From Ancylobacter tetraedralis (GTDB taxonomy: Bacteria; Pseudomonadota; Alphaproteobacteria; Rhizobiales; Xanthobacteraceae), in assembly GCF_014195655.1 (NCBI RefSeq), contig NZ_JACICD010000001.1:286682-350681 (forward strand): a DNA stretch of 64,000 bases, in the 5' to 3' direction. Of this stretch, positions 55,309 through 64,000 are shown in pieces (within the stretch, counting starts at the first letter, position 1; each line of letters begins with the position of its first letter). The translations under genes were made by a program, and so were the position numbers. The notes under the pieces are model-generated. The model was not told where the DNA came from. It was given only the letters and a program-made list of their open reading frames with translations, and did no database searches.

Positions 55309-58299
55309 TTACTCCGCGAGCACCCGGGTCGAGGGGAAGGTGATCTCGACGATGGTGCCGACATCGACCGCGCTGCGGATGTTGAAGCTGGCGCGGTTGG
55401 CCTCCGCCAGCGCCTTGGTGAGCGGCAGGCCGAGGCCCGTGCCACCGGAGCCGGCGCTGCCGGAGGTGGCGAGCTGGCGGAACGGCTCCATCGCCACGGA
55501 AATATCCGCCTCCGACATGCCGATGCCGGTGTCGCGCACCCGCATCACCACCTCGCCCGCGTCGGTCAGGGCGGTGGAGAGGATCACCTGCCCGCCGGGC
55601 CGGGTGAACTTGATCGAGTTGGACACGAGGTTGAGCACGATCTGCCGGATCGAGCGCGCGTCCGCCACCACGGGCGGCAGGTCCGAGGCGAGCGAGGAGC
55701 GGATGATGATGCGCTCTCGGTTGGCCTGCGGCTGCATGATGCCCATGCATTGCTGCACGATTTCGTTGAGCGGCACGCTGGTGAAGGACAGGTCGAGCTT
55801 GCCGGCCTCGATCTTGGAGAGGTCGAGAAGGTCGTTGATCAGCGAAACGAGGTGCCCGCCCGAGGCATGGATGTCTCTGAGATAGTCGCGGTAGCGCTGA
55901 TTCTCGATCGGTCCGAAGCGCTCCTCCATCATCACTTCGGAAAAGCCGATAATGGCGTTGAGCGGCGTGCGGATCTCGTGGCTGATCTTGGCGAGGAAGT
56001 CGGATTTGGCGAGGTTGGCGCGCTCGGCGAGGCGCTTGGCCTCGGTGAGTTCCTCCTCGGCGCGCTTCCACTGCGTGATGTCGCGCAGCACGGCGCAGAA
56101 TTTCGAGGCGTCCTCGCCCACCCGGCCGATGGTCATGAAGAGCGGGATGAGCCCGCCCTCGCGCACCCGGCCGATCACCTCGCGCCCGTCATTCAGCACG
56201 CTGGCGACGCCGTTCGAGGCGAGCCCGTCGAGATAGTCCACCGCGCCGCGCTGGCTCTCGGGGGCGAAGAGCAGCGTGAAATTCTCGCCCTTCACTTCCC
56301 GCGCGGCGAAGCCGAACAGCGCCTCGGCCGGGTGGTTCATGCTGAGAACCACGCCCTTGGCGTCGATCAGCACCACGCCGTCGGTCGCGGTGTCGAGGAT
56401 GGCGCGTAGTTCGCGGGCGGCGCCCTCGGCCTCGCGCAGGGCGAGTTCGGCCTGGCGCAGGCGCTCGTCATCGGCCGGCTCGGCGCGGCGCAGCACATAG
56501 AGCATGGCCGGGCCGCCCTCCCACGGGGTGGAAAGCAGCCGCGCCTCGACGGCGAGCGGCAGGCCGCTGGCGGTGAGCAGGGTGAGGGCGCGCCCGTCGG
56601 CGCCATCGCTGGCGGGCGGGGTGCCGAACAGCGTGGCGAGCCCGCCGGCTGCCTCGATCGCCTCCAGCCCGATATGGCCGGTCCAGTCCAGCAGGGCGCG
56701 GTTGACATAGAGCAGCCGGTCATCGCGGAAGGCGACGAGGCCCACGGGCAGCCGATCGAGCACGGGGCGCTCGCCCTCCGCAAGCGCGCGGCGTAGCCCA
56801 TCCGGCTCCGGCGACGTGGCCCGGGCGGGCGACGCCGGCTCGATGATGCTCGGCACGGCGGCAGGCGGGGCGGGAGCGGCAGGTATGGCGGGCTCGGGCG
56901 CGGCGGGCGGCGGGGCGTGGGGCTCGGCGATGCGCGGGCTGCCGCCCGTGTCATGGGTGTCGTCGAGGCCTTCCAGCCGGGCGCCGAGGGCCCGCGCAAT
57001 CTCGCGGAACGCATTGAGCTCTCCGCTCGACAGTCCCTCCCAGGACGAGCGGGCGCTCTCGCGGGCCGGCGCCGATTCCACGCCCGCGCGCAGCGGCACG
57101 ACATTGGGGGCGGTCGGCACGATGCTCAGCGTCACCCGCACGGAGGACGCGAAGTCGCCCGAGAAGGCCTCGGTGCCGGAAGGCGGGGGCCCGGGAAGCT
57201 CAACCCCGGGAAACTCGGCCCCGGAAGGCTCGGATCCGAATGCACCGGAGGCGGGGAGGCCCGATGCAGGAGGCTCCGCCAGCGGCGGCTCAACGGCTGG
57301 AGCCTCGGGGGCGGGAACCTGCGGCGCGCGGGGCGTCGCCACCGCCGGCGGCTCGACCGCAGGCCCCGCTGGAACGGGGGGGACAGGCAGAACTGGCGCG
57401 GCCGCGCGGGCTGTCCCGCGTGGCGGCTGCGGCGCGATCGGCATCGCGCTCTGCGGCGCGGTCCGCGCGGATGATACACTGCCGGACGGCTCCGCCTGGC
57501 GGTTGCGCACGATGCCGAAGCCGCGCATGCCCTCACCGCGGATGGGCGCGCCGCCGAGTTCGACATCCAGCACCTCGCCACGCGCGGTCGGCAGCCGCAC
57601 CGGCAGGTGGGTGAAGCTTCGGCCCTCGCTCACGGCGTGGTGGGCCGGGCCTGCGCCGAGGCTGTGCCAGTCGCGCCCGGCAATCGCCTCGGCGGTGAGA
57701 TCGAGCGCATGGGCGAGGCGCGGGTCGACATGGGTCAGCCGCGCGTGAAGGTCGGTTCGCCAGGTGAAACGCAACGGCGACGGGCTGGTTTCCGGGGGCG
57801 CCGGCACCGGGGAGGTCCGGCCCGCGGCGGCCGCACGCGCGGGCATCTCGGCAGACGCCGGGGCGGGGGGCGGGGCAGCGGCCGCCACGGACGGTGTCTC
57901 CGCGCTCACCATGAGCAGCGCCCGGGTGCCGGCGCTTGCCAGCAGCGAGCAGGCGAAGGTGGCCGGGGTCAGCCGGCCGGGCAGGCGCACCCGCTCGAGC
58001 CGCGGCGGGCGATCGGGGCGCAGGGTCTGGGCGAGGCGGGCGGTGGCGGTGACGAAGGCATCGGCAATCGGCGCGCCAGCGAACAGGGCTCGGCCGGCCG
58101 CATTGGCGGCGAGCAGCGAGCCGTCGACCCGGACCAGCAGTGCCGGCACGGCCGCGCCGAGGGCCGCCGCGGCCAGAGCCCGCAGCGCCTCTTCCGCGCG
58201 TGTCGCGGCTGCCGAATGATCCCCGTCCGTCGGTACGCTCATGACAATCCGACAAATGTCGCGGTTCGCTTCTGCAGCCCCAGGCACACAGGACCGCAT
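55309..58299 (-). CDS. PAS-domain sensor histidine kinase (PdhS/DivJ-like)
   Basis: A 996-residue cytoplasmic-looking kinase with no membrane helices. An N-terminal PAS-like region is followed by a long Pro/Ala-rich linker (about 330-460), two PAS domains (DRLPVGLVAFRDDRLLYVNRA; LDTATDGVVLIDAKGVVLSM), then HisKA with His774 in HEIRTPLNAIIGFSEVM and HATPase boxes (NLVSNSIKF, DTGIGMS, GTGLGLPLTKAL). The HisKA region closely resembles Brucella PdhS and Caulobacter DivJ/PleC, which act on DivK in cell-cycle control. The ATG at 58299 has a GGGAG site; ATG 58242 is an alternative. The integrated element uses its last 36 bases as attachment site without changing the protein. Confidence 0.9.
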   Translation of the reverse strand: MRSCVPGAAEANRDICRIVMSVPTDGDHSAAATRAEEALRALAAAALGAAVPALLVRVDGSLLAANAAGRALFAGAPIADAFVTATARLAQTLRPDRPPRLERVRLPGRLTPATFACSLLASAGTRALLMVSAETPSVAAAAPPPAPASAEMPARAAAAGRTSPVPAPPETSPSPLRFTWRTDLHARLTHVDPRLAHALDLTAEAIAGRDWHSLGAGPAHHAVSEGRSFTHLPVRLPTARGEVLDVELGGAPIRGEGMRGFGIVRNRQAEPSGSVSSARTAPQSAMPIAPQPPRGTARAAAPVLPVPPVPAGPAVEPPAVATPRAPQVPAPEAPAVEPPLAEPPASGLPASGAFGSEPSGAEFPGVELPGPPPSGTEAFSGDFASSVRVTLSIVPTAPNVVPLRAGVESAPARESARSSWEGLSSGELNAFREIARALGARLEGLDDTHDTGGSPRIAEPHAPPPAAPEPAIPAAPAPPAAVPSIIEPASPARATSPEPDGLRRALAEGERPVLDRLPVGLVAFRDDRLLYVNRALLDWTGHIGLEAIEAAGGLATLFGTPPASDGADGRALTLLTASGLPLAVEARLLSTPWEGGPAMLYVLRRAEPADDERLRQAELALREAEGAARELRAILDTATDGVVLIDAKGVVLSMNHPAEALFGFAAREVKGENFTLLFAPESQRGAVDYLDGLASNGVASVLNDGREVIGRVREGGLIPLFMTIGRVGEDASKFCAVLRDITQWKRAEEELTEAKRLAERANLAKSDFLAKISHEIRTPLNAIIGFSEVMMEERFGPIENQRYRDYLRDIHASGGHLVSLINDLLDLSKIEAGKLDLSFTSVPLNEIVQQCMGIMQPQANRERIIIRSSLASDLPPVVADARSIRQIVLNLVSNSIKFTRPGGQVILSTALTDAGEVVMRVRDTGIGMSEADISVAMEPFRQLATSGSAGSGGTGLGLPLTKALAEANRASFNIRSAVDVGTIVEITFPSTRVLAE
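55310..55345. repeat. right attachment repeat (attR), inside the kinase 3' end
   Basis: The second 36-bp copy. In the minus-strand reading it encodes the last residues of the kinase (FPSTRVLAE) and the first two bases of its TAA stop. Confidence 0.9.
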
Positions 58300-58554
58300 G
58301 TTCACTCCCACAACCATAATGCGGCCCGAGCCTCTGCGCCACGATGCTGGCCCTGCGTCACACGGGCTTCGCGCTTTCCGGTTAACCGGATGCGACCGAT
58401 CCCGGTTAATCATCGGCAACCTTTGGCGCGTCCCCGATGGATTTCCGCTGGTGCCGCGGATCTGCTATACTACTTTTGTCGTAGGCATCAGCGCCAATAG
58501 ATTGGCTCACGCGGCCCGATACGATCAATCCGCGCCCCTGTAGTGGAGGTCTCC

Positions 58555-58944
58555 ATGGCGAATGATGCGAAAATCGACGTGCCGCCGGAACTGCGTGCCA
58601 TTGCCGAACAAGGCGTCGGGCAGGCGCGCGCGGCGATGGATGGTTTCATGAATGCCGCGCACAAGGCGCTGGACGACGCGGGACGGCAGGCGGACGCTGT
58701 CCATGACCAGGGCCGCGATCTACGCCGCACGGCGCTGAGGTTTGCCGAAGACAATATCGCCGCCGGCTTCGAATTCGCGGCCCGGCTGGCCAAGGCCACG
58801 ACGGTGGACGACTGGGCGCGGCTCAACGCCGACTATGTGAAGGATCAGGCCTCGCGTCTGGCCGAGCAGGCCAAGGCGCTGGGCGGCCAGACGGCACCGT
58901 TTGCCGCGAAGCCGGCGTCGGGCAGCGACCCCAAGAAGGACTGA
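58555..58944 (+). CDS. phasin family protein (first)
   Basis: A 129-residue, all-helical amphipathic protein of the phasin type, which coats polyhydroxyalkanoate granules: PPELRAIAEQGVGQARAAMDGF, AARLAKATTVDDWARLNADYV and DQASRLAEQAKALGGQ. The ATG has a GTGGAGG ribosome site. A TATACT hexamer at 58466 is a plausible -10. It lies next to a second phasin and the chaperonin operon. It is shorter than many phasins, but its pattern is convincing. Confidence 0.88.
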   Translation: MANDAKIDVPPELRAIAEQGVGQARAAMDGFMNAAHKALDDAGRQADAVHDQGRDLRRTALRFAEDNIAAGFEFAARLAKATTVDDWARLNADYVKDQASRLAEQAKALGGQTAPFAAKPASGSDPKKD

Positions 58945-59036
58945 CCGCGCCTCCGCTCTCCGACCGGTCGCCCCGTCTCTCGGGGCAACCGGCGGCCTTT
59001 CCCCGATATCGCAAAAAATGCGACGCGAGGGTTTTA

Positions 59037-59069
59037 TTGTGCATTGCAATATGATATTGCAGTGCACAA
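59037..59069. promoter_or_regulatory. 33-bp near-perfect palindrome upstream of the second phasin
   Basis: Arms TTGTGCATTGCAATA and TATTGCAGTGCACAA (15 bp each, one mismatch) around a 3-base centre, 124 bases before the phasin ATG. It contains repeated TTGCA/TGCA units. PhaR, the PHA-responsive repressor, binds TGC/GCA-rich palindromes, so this is a good candidate phasin operator. Confidence 0.65.
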
Positions 59070-59192
59070 ATAGAGCGTATCGGACTTGGAAGGGCTCCCT
59101 TGAAGCCGCGTCTGCCAAGTCGAGGCACGGCCGCACAGGCGCGGATGCTGCCGGTGCCCTCTTGTTCTGACCCGCGACCCGAGGAGAAAATC

Positions 59193-59681
59193 ATGGTTGA
59201 CGCCACCGTTACGCCGACCCCGAAGAAGGCCGCCAAGGCGGCCACCGCTGCTTTCGAGTCGGCGATGCCGAAGATGGATCTCACCGCGCTGGAAGTGCCG
59301 GCCGTGGTGCGCGAGATGGCCGAGAAGAGCGTGCAGAGCGCGCGCGATGCCTATGAGAAGATGAAGACCAGCGCCGAAGAGACCACCGACGTGCTCGAAG
59401 ATACCTATACGACCGCCTCCAAGGGCGTCGCCGAGTACAATGCGGTGGCTCTCGAGTCGCTGCGCACCAATGTGAACGCGGCGTTCGACTATGTCGGCGC
59501 GCTGTTCTCTGCCAAGAGCGTCTCGGAGGCTGTCGAGATTTCGACCGGCCACGTGCGCAAGCAGTTCGACGTGCTCTCCGCGCAGACCAAGGAGCTTTCG
59601 GCGCTGGCCCAGAAGGTCGCCTCCGAAACCGCCGAGCCGATCAAGGCGTCGGTCGAGAAGAGCATGAAAAAGGCCTCCTGA
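59193..59681 (+). CDS. phasin family protein (second)
   Basis: A 162-residue helical phasin: VPAVVREMAEKSVQSARDAYEKMK, TTDVLEDTYTTASKGVAEYNAVALESLRTN, AFDYVGALFSAKSVSEAVEI and HVRKQFDVLSAQTKELSALAQKVASETAEPIK. This is the common Rhizobiales phasin_2 pattern of about 150-170 residues. A textbook GAGGAGAAAATC ribosome site precedes the ATG, suggesting high expression. A long palindrome lies in its promoter region and a strong terminator follows. Confidence 0.94.
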   Translation: MVDATVTPTPKKAAKAATAAFESAMPKMDLTALEVPAVVREMAEKSVQSARDAYEKMKTSAEETTDVLEDTYTTASKGVAEYNAVALESLRTNVNAAFDYVGALFSAKSVSEAVEISTGHVRKQFDVLSAQTKELSALAQKVASETAEPIKASVEKSMKKAS

Positions 59682-59814
59682 GCCCGGCGCGCGGCGCGGC
59701 CGGCCTTGCGTCGGCCTGAGCCCCGCCTTGGCAATGGGGACTAGCTTGGCGGCCTGGCTTCCGGATGTCTGGAACCCCGGTTGTCTTGCTCCCGACATTT
59801 TTCCCATGTGGAAG

Positions 59815-59844
59815 AACCCGGCCTGTACGCAGGCCGGGTTTTTT
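59815..59844 (+). terminator. intrinsic terminator after the second phasin
   Basis: A perfect 11-bp stem (AACCCGGCCTG / CAGGCCGGGTT) with the stable TACG loop and a T-run. A smaller GCCC-GCACG-GGGC hairpin with TTTTT follows within 25 bases and may back it up. Confidence 0.93.
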
Positions 59845-59881
59845 CGTGCCCGCACGGGGCTTTTTCTCGCGCCCACGGTTC

Positions 59882-59910
59882 TTGACTCCGGAATCCGGGC
59901 TGCCTATCTC
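59882..59910 (+). promoter_or_regulatory. groESL housekeeping promoter
   Basis: TTGACT at 59882-59887 and TATCTC at 59905-59910 with a 17-base spacer match sigma-70-type consensus. The CIRCE operator begins 11 bases after the -10, placing the transcription start inside or beside it. Confidence 0.65.
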
Positions 59911-59920
59911 CGCAGCGCCT

Positions 59921-59947
59921 TTGGCACTCTCCGCGGAAGAGTGCTAG
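59921..59947. promoter_or_regulatory. CIRCE element (HrcA operator)
   Basis: TTGGCACTC-N9-GAGTGCTAG, a near-perfect match to the CIRCE consensus (TTAGCACTC-N9-GAGTGCTAA), 67 bases before the groES ATG. It predicts HrcA repression of groESL, relieved by heat or protein-folding stress. Confidence 0.95.
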
Positions 59948-60013
59948 GATAAGGCCGGAACGAGTTCCCCTGCGCCATGCTGGCGCGCGACCGGAAGACC
60001 CGAGGAGCCATAA

Positions 60014-60310
60014 ATGGCCAAGCTTAAGTTTCGTCCCCTGCACGATCGTATCGTGGTGAAGCGCCTTGACGCGGAAGAGAAGACCGCGGGCGGCATCATC
60101 ATTCCCGATAGCGCCAAGGAAAAGCCCTCGCAGGGCGAAGTCGTCGCCGCCGGTCCCGGCGCGCGCGACGAGGCCGGCAAGCTGGTTCCGCTCGACGTGA
60201 AGGCGGGCGACAAGGTGCTGTTCGGCAAGTGGTCCGGCACCGAGGTCAAGATCGACGGTCAGGACCTGCTGATCATGAAGGAATCCGACGTCCTGGGTAT
60301 CGTCGGCTGA
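60014..60310 (+). CDS. groES: co-chaperonin GroES
   Basis: The 98-residue 10-kDa lid of the GroEL chamber: [33 protein letters not shown] (mobile loop), [42 protein letters not shown] and the closing ESDVLGIVG. Length is normal. An AGGAGCC ribosome site precedes the ATG. It is first in the CIRCE-controlled operon, 98 bases ahead of groEL. Confidence 0.99.
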   Translation: MAKLKFRPLHDRIVVKRLDAEEKTAGGIIIPDSAKEKPSQGEVVAAGPGARDEAGKLVPLDVKAGDKVLFGKWSGTEVKIDGQDLLIMKESDVLGIVG

Positions 60311-60348
60311 GGCCGGCCGGGGCCGGCTCGCCCGGTCCTCTGCCCTGA

Positions 60349-62135
<1,787 letters not shown>

Positions 62136-62149
62136 TCGACAAAAACACG

Positions 62150-62179
62150 AAAGGGCGTGGCGTGAGCCGCGCCCTTTTT
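62150..62179 (+). terminator. groEL terminator
   Basis: A 12-bp stem with one G-T wobble (AAAGGGCGTGGC / GCCGCGCCCTTT) and a GTGA loop, ending in TTTTT, about 105 bases after the groEL stop. Confidence 0.9.
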
Positions 62180-62293
62180 GCGTTGAAAGCACTCGTTGCC
62201 GGGCGATGCCTCCACGCGATACCGCTCCCCGATTCCTGATGTGCGTCCGCGCCCGATCCGCCCCATCCTGTCCGCCGCAACGGGAGGCCATCC

Positions 62294-63175
62294 ATGGATC
62301 CGCGCATCATCGATCTCTACGACCGGTTCACCCACGGCCATGTCGGGCGCCGCGCGTTCATGGAAAGGCTGGCCACGCTCGCCGGCTCCGCCGCCGCGGC
62401 CGCGGCGCTGCTGCCCTTGCTGGCCAATGATTATGCCCGCGCCACCATCGTCGAGCCGGACGATCCGCGACTCGACATCTCGACCGTCCGCTATCCCTCG
62501 GGCGGGGCGAGCGTGAGCGGCTATCTCGCGCGGGCGCGGCGCGTCGATGCACGGCGCCCGGCGGTGATCGTCATCCATGAGAATCGCGGGCTCAACCCGC
62601 ATATCAAGGACGTGACGCGCCGGCTGGCGCTGGAAGGCTATCTCGCCTTCGGCATCGATCTTCTCTCGTCCGAGGGCGGCACGCCGGAGGATGAGGACAA
62701 GGCGCGCGAGGCCATCGCCGCGCTCGACCGAACCGCCACCGTGGCGCGGCTGGTCGATGCGGTCGCCTTCCTCGCCGCGCATTCCGCCTCGACCGGCACG
62801 GTCGGCGCCATCGGCTTCTGCTGGGGCGGGGGCATGGTGAATCTTCTGGCCGAGGCCAGCCCGCAGTTGAAAGCGGGCGTCGCCTATTACGGCATGCAGC
62901 CCCCGCTTGATCGGGTGGATGCCATCCGGGCGGCGCTGTTGCTGCATTATGCCGGGCTGGATACCCGCATCAATGAAGGGATCCCCGCCTATGAGGCGGC
63001 ACTGAAGGCGGCCGGCACGGATTATACGGTGCACGTCTATGAGGGCGCGCAGCATGCCTTCAACAACGACACCAGCCCCACCCGCTACGATCCCGCGGCG
63101 GCCACGCTCGCCTGGGAGCGCACCGGCGCGTTCCTCGCCCGGCATCTGGGCGCGCCACCGCCGGTCGAGACGTGA
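62294..63175 (+). CDS. dienelactone hydrolase family protein
   Basis: A 293-residue alpha/beta hydrolase of the dienelactone hydrolase group, similar to YghX/YdjP-like proteins. The nucleophile is the cysteine in GAIGFCWGGGMVN, with the acid Asp in YAGLDTRINEG and the histidine in YEGAQHAFNND. The N-terminus MDPRIIDLYDRFTHGHVGRRAFMERLATLAGSAAAAAALL looks like a Tat-type signal, suggesting export. The substrate is unknown. Its stop is 21 bases from the end of the convergent MarC gene. Confidence 0.92.
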   Translation: MDPRIIDLYDRFTHGHVGRRAFMERLATLAGSAAAAAALLPLLANDYARATIVEPDDPRLDISTVRYPSGGASVSGYLARARRVDARRPAVIVIHENRGLNPHIKDVTRRLALEGYLAFGIDLLSSEGGTPEDEDKAREAIAALDRTATVARLVDAVAFLAAHSASTGTVGAIGFCWGGGMVNLLAEASPQLKAGVAYYGMQPPLDRVDAIRAALLLHYAGLDTRINEGIPAYEAALKAAGTDYTVHVYEGAQHAFNNDTSPTRYDPAAATLAWERTGAFLARHLGAPPPVET

Positions 63176-63196
63176 TGCGGTTCAGATGCCGGCGGT

Positions 63197-63820
63197 TCAG
63201 ATGGCCGGCAGGTGCAGCCAGCGCGCGGCGGCGCTGAGGATGAGATCGACCGCCAGCGCGGCCAGGATCATGCCCATCACCCGGCTGATCACCGAGGCGC
63301 CGCCGCGGCCGATCAGCCGGGCGACCGGCGAGGCGGTGAGCATGATTGCCAGCGTCACCAGCAGCACGAGGGCGAAGATAACGAGGGTGATGACCCGGTC
63401 CTGGAAATCGAAGCGGGAATCGTCCGTCAGCACCACGGCCGCCAGCATGGCGCCGGGGCTGGCGATGGAGGGGATGGCCAGCGGATAGATCGCGATATCG
63501 ACGAGATTGGTCTCCGCCGGCGCGTTCGCATCGGTATGGCTGGAGCCGTGGATCATGGTGAGCGCGAACAGGAACAGCACGATGCCGCCGGCGATCTGGA
63601 AGGATTCGATCGACACGTCCATCGCCTGCAGCAGCCAGTGGCCGGCCATGGCGAAGAATACCAGCACGCCGAAGGAGATCATCACCGAGAGCAGCGCCGC
63701 CTTGCGCCGGTCGGGCGCACTCAGCGTCGCGGTTACGGCGAGGAAAACCGGCAGCGTGCCGAGCGGGTCGACCACGACCCACAGCGTGACGAACTCCTGA
63801 ACATGCTCGGACCAGTTCAT
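63197..63820 (-). CDS. MarC family integral membrane protein
   Basis: A 207-residue, six-helix inner-membrane protein of the MarC/YchE family: LWVVVDPLGTLPVFLAVT in the first repeat and YPLAIPSIASPGAMLAAVVLT in the second. The family was once linked to multiple antibiotic resistance, but its function is unknown. It starts MNWSEHVQEFVTLW and is divergent from the gene at the window edge. Confidence 0.93.
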   Translation of the reverse strand: MNWSEHVQEFVTLWVVVDPLGTLPVFLAVTATLSAPDRRKAALLSVMISFGVLVFFAMAGHWLLQAMDVSIESFQIAGGIVLFLFALTMIHGSSHTDANAPAETNLVDIAIYPLAIPSIASPGAMLAAVVLTDDSRFDFQDRVITLVIFALVLLVTLAIMLTASPVARLIGRGGASVISRVMGMILAALAVDLILSAAARWLHLPAI

Positions 63821-63943
63821 CCCTCACCCCTGCTGTCGCGTGCGACCCGGTCGGCGGCCGTTGCGCCGGCCCGGCCGGGCCGGCATGGTGGCGCCGCGAC
63901 TCAAGGGTACAGGGATCCTGGGCGCGCGTAAGGACTGTGACGC

Positions 63944-64000
63944 ATGGTGACGGTTCGTCAGAAGCCGGATTTTTCGCTGGAGCGGGCCGCCTGGGCGGCC
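63944..64000 (+). CDS. rnhB: ribonuclease HII, N-terminal fragment cut by window end
   Basis: Nineteen codons remain: MVTVRQKPDFSLERAAWAA. The PDFxLERA segment just after the start is what Rhizobiales RNase HII proteins usually show before their GIDEAGRG active-site motif, which would lie beyond the edge. Assignment rests on this short stretch only. Confidence 0.5.
   Translation, partial: MVTVRQKPDFSLERAAWAA

Larger units (their letters stand above)
46137..55345. mobile_element. 9.2-kb integrative element in the 3' end of a histidine kinase gene
   Basis: The element is bounded by 36-bp direct repeats (46137-46172 and 55310-55345; one mismatch). The right copy is the actual 3' end of the minus-strand histidine kinase gene. 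The left copy is a stranded duplicate that would still read ITFPSTRVLAE-stop. A tyrosine integrase gene (53631-55241) abuts the right repeat and reads inward. Cargo: an orphan nuclease-like protein, a serine recombinase, an MmeI-like restriction-modification enzyme, a zinc-finger protein and a ParB/HTH protein. No conjugation or phage structural genes are present, so it is non-autonomous for transfer. Confidence 0.9.

Noticed and set aside
46137..55345. Prophage or conjugative element
   Set aside because: No capsid, tail, terminase, relaxase or type IV secretion genes are present; only recombinases and cargo.
59037..59069. Palindrome upstream of the phasin as an intrinsic terminator of the first phasin
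   Set aside because: The stem is AT-rich, followed by no T-run and centred in a promoter region; an operator is more likely.

Overview
The window is high-GC, gene-dense chromosomal DNA, almost certainly from an alphaproteobacterium of the Hyphomicrobiales (Rhizobiales). The Xanthobacteraceae (Ancylobacter/Starkeya/Xanthobacter) are the best guess. The evidence is the linkage mutM - enoyl-CoA hydratase - rpsT - dnaA - dnaN - recF - gyrB, a class I lysyl-tRNA synthetase, an alphaproteobacterial order of cytochrome aa3 oxidase genes with assembly factors, Irr-type iron control boxes, phasins, and a CIRCE-controlled groESL operon. The species call is inference.

Layout. 1-8 kb: a Sco copper chaperone with a tiny membrane ORF upstream, a GT2 glycosyltransferase, a periplasmic amino-acid-type binding protein, lysS, a membrane protein and an acetolactate-synthase-like ThDP enzyme. 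8-19 kb: the replication/repair block on the minus strand (gyrB, LysE exporter, VOC protein, recF, dnaN, dnaA, rpsT, enoyl-CoA hydratase, mutM), with a gene-free leader of about 1.1 kb between rpsT and dnaA. 19.5-27 kb: a DUF1800/DUF1501 pair, a DddQ/DddL-like DMSP lyase homologue, a Na/Pi cotransporter, two small ORFs, a HAD phosphatase and an IalB-like protein. 27-37 kb: the cytochrome c oxidase cluster (coxB, ctaD, ctaB, CoxF-like, ctaG, ctaE, DUF983, SURF1) behind an FNR/FixK box, then thrC, an M16 peptidase and a GNAT acetyltransferase. 37.8-42 kb: an iron cluster (bfd, bfr, ferric-iron binding protein, permease) with Irr-like boxes. 42-46 kb: acetoacetyl-CoA synthetase and an AsmA-family protein.

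46,137-55,345 is a 9.2-kb integrated element. It is bounded by 36-bp direct repeats (one mismatch) that duplicate the 3' end of a large PdhS/DivJ-like histidine kinase gene. It carries a tyrosine integrase, a serine recombinase, a giant MmeI-like single-chain restriction-modification enzyme, a zinc-finger protein translationally coupled to a ParB/HTH protein, and a lower-GC orphan protein with possible nuclease features. This element is the best candidate in the window for an undescribed defence-type module.

55.3-64 kb: the histidine kinase, two phasins (one behind a striking 33-bp palindrome), groES-groEL, a dienelactone-hydrolase-family protein, a MarC membrane protein and the first codons of a probable rnhB cut by the window edge. 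No rRNA, tRNA, CRISPR or classical IS element was recognised.
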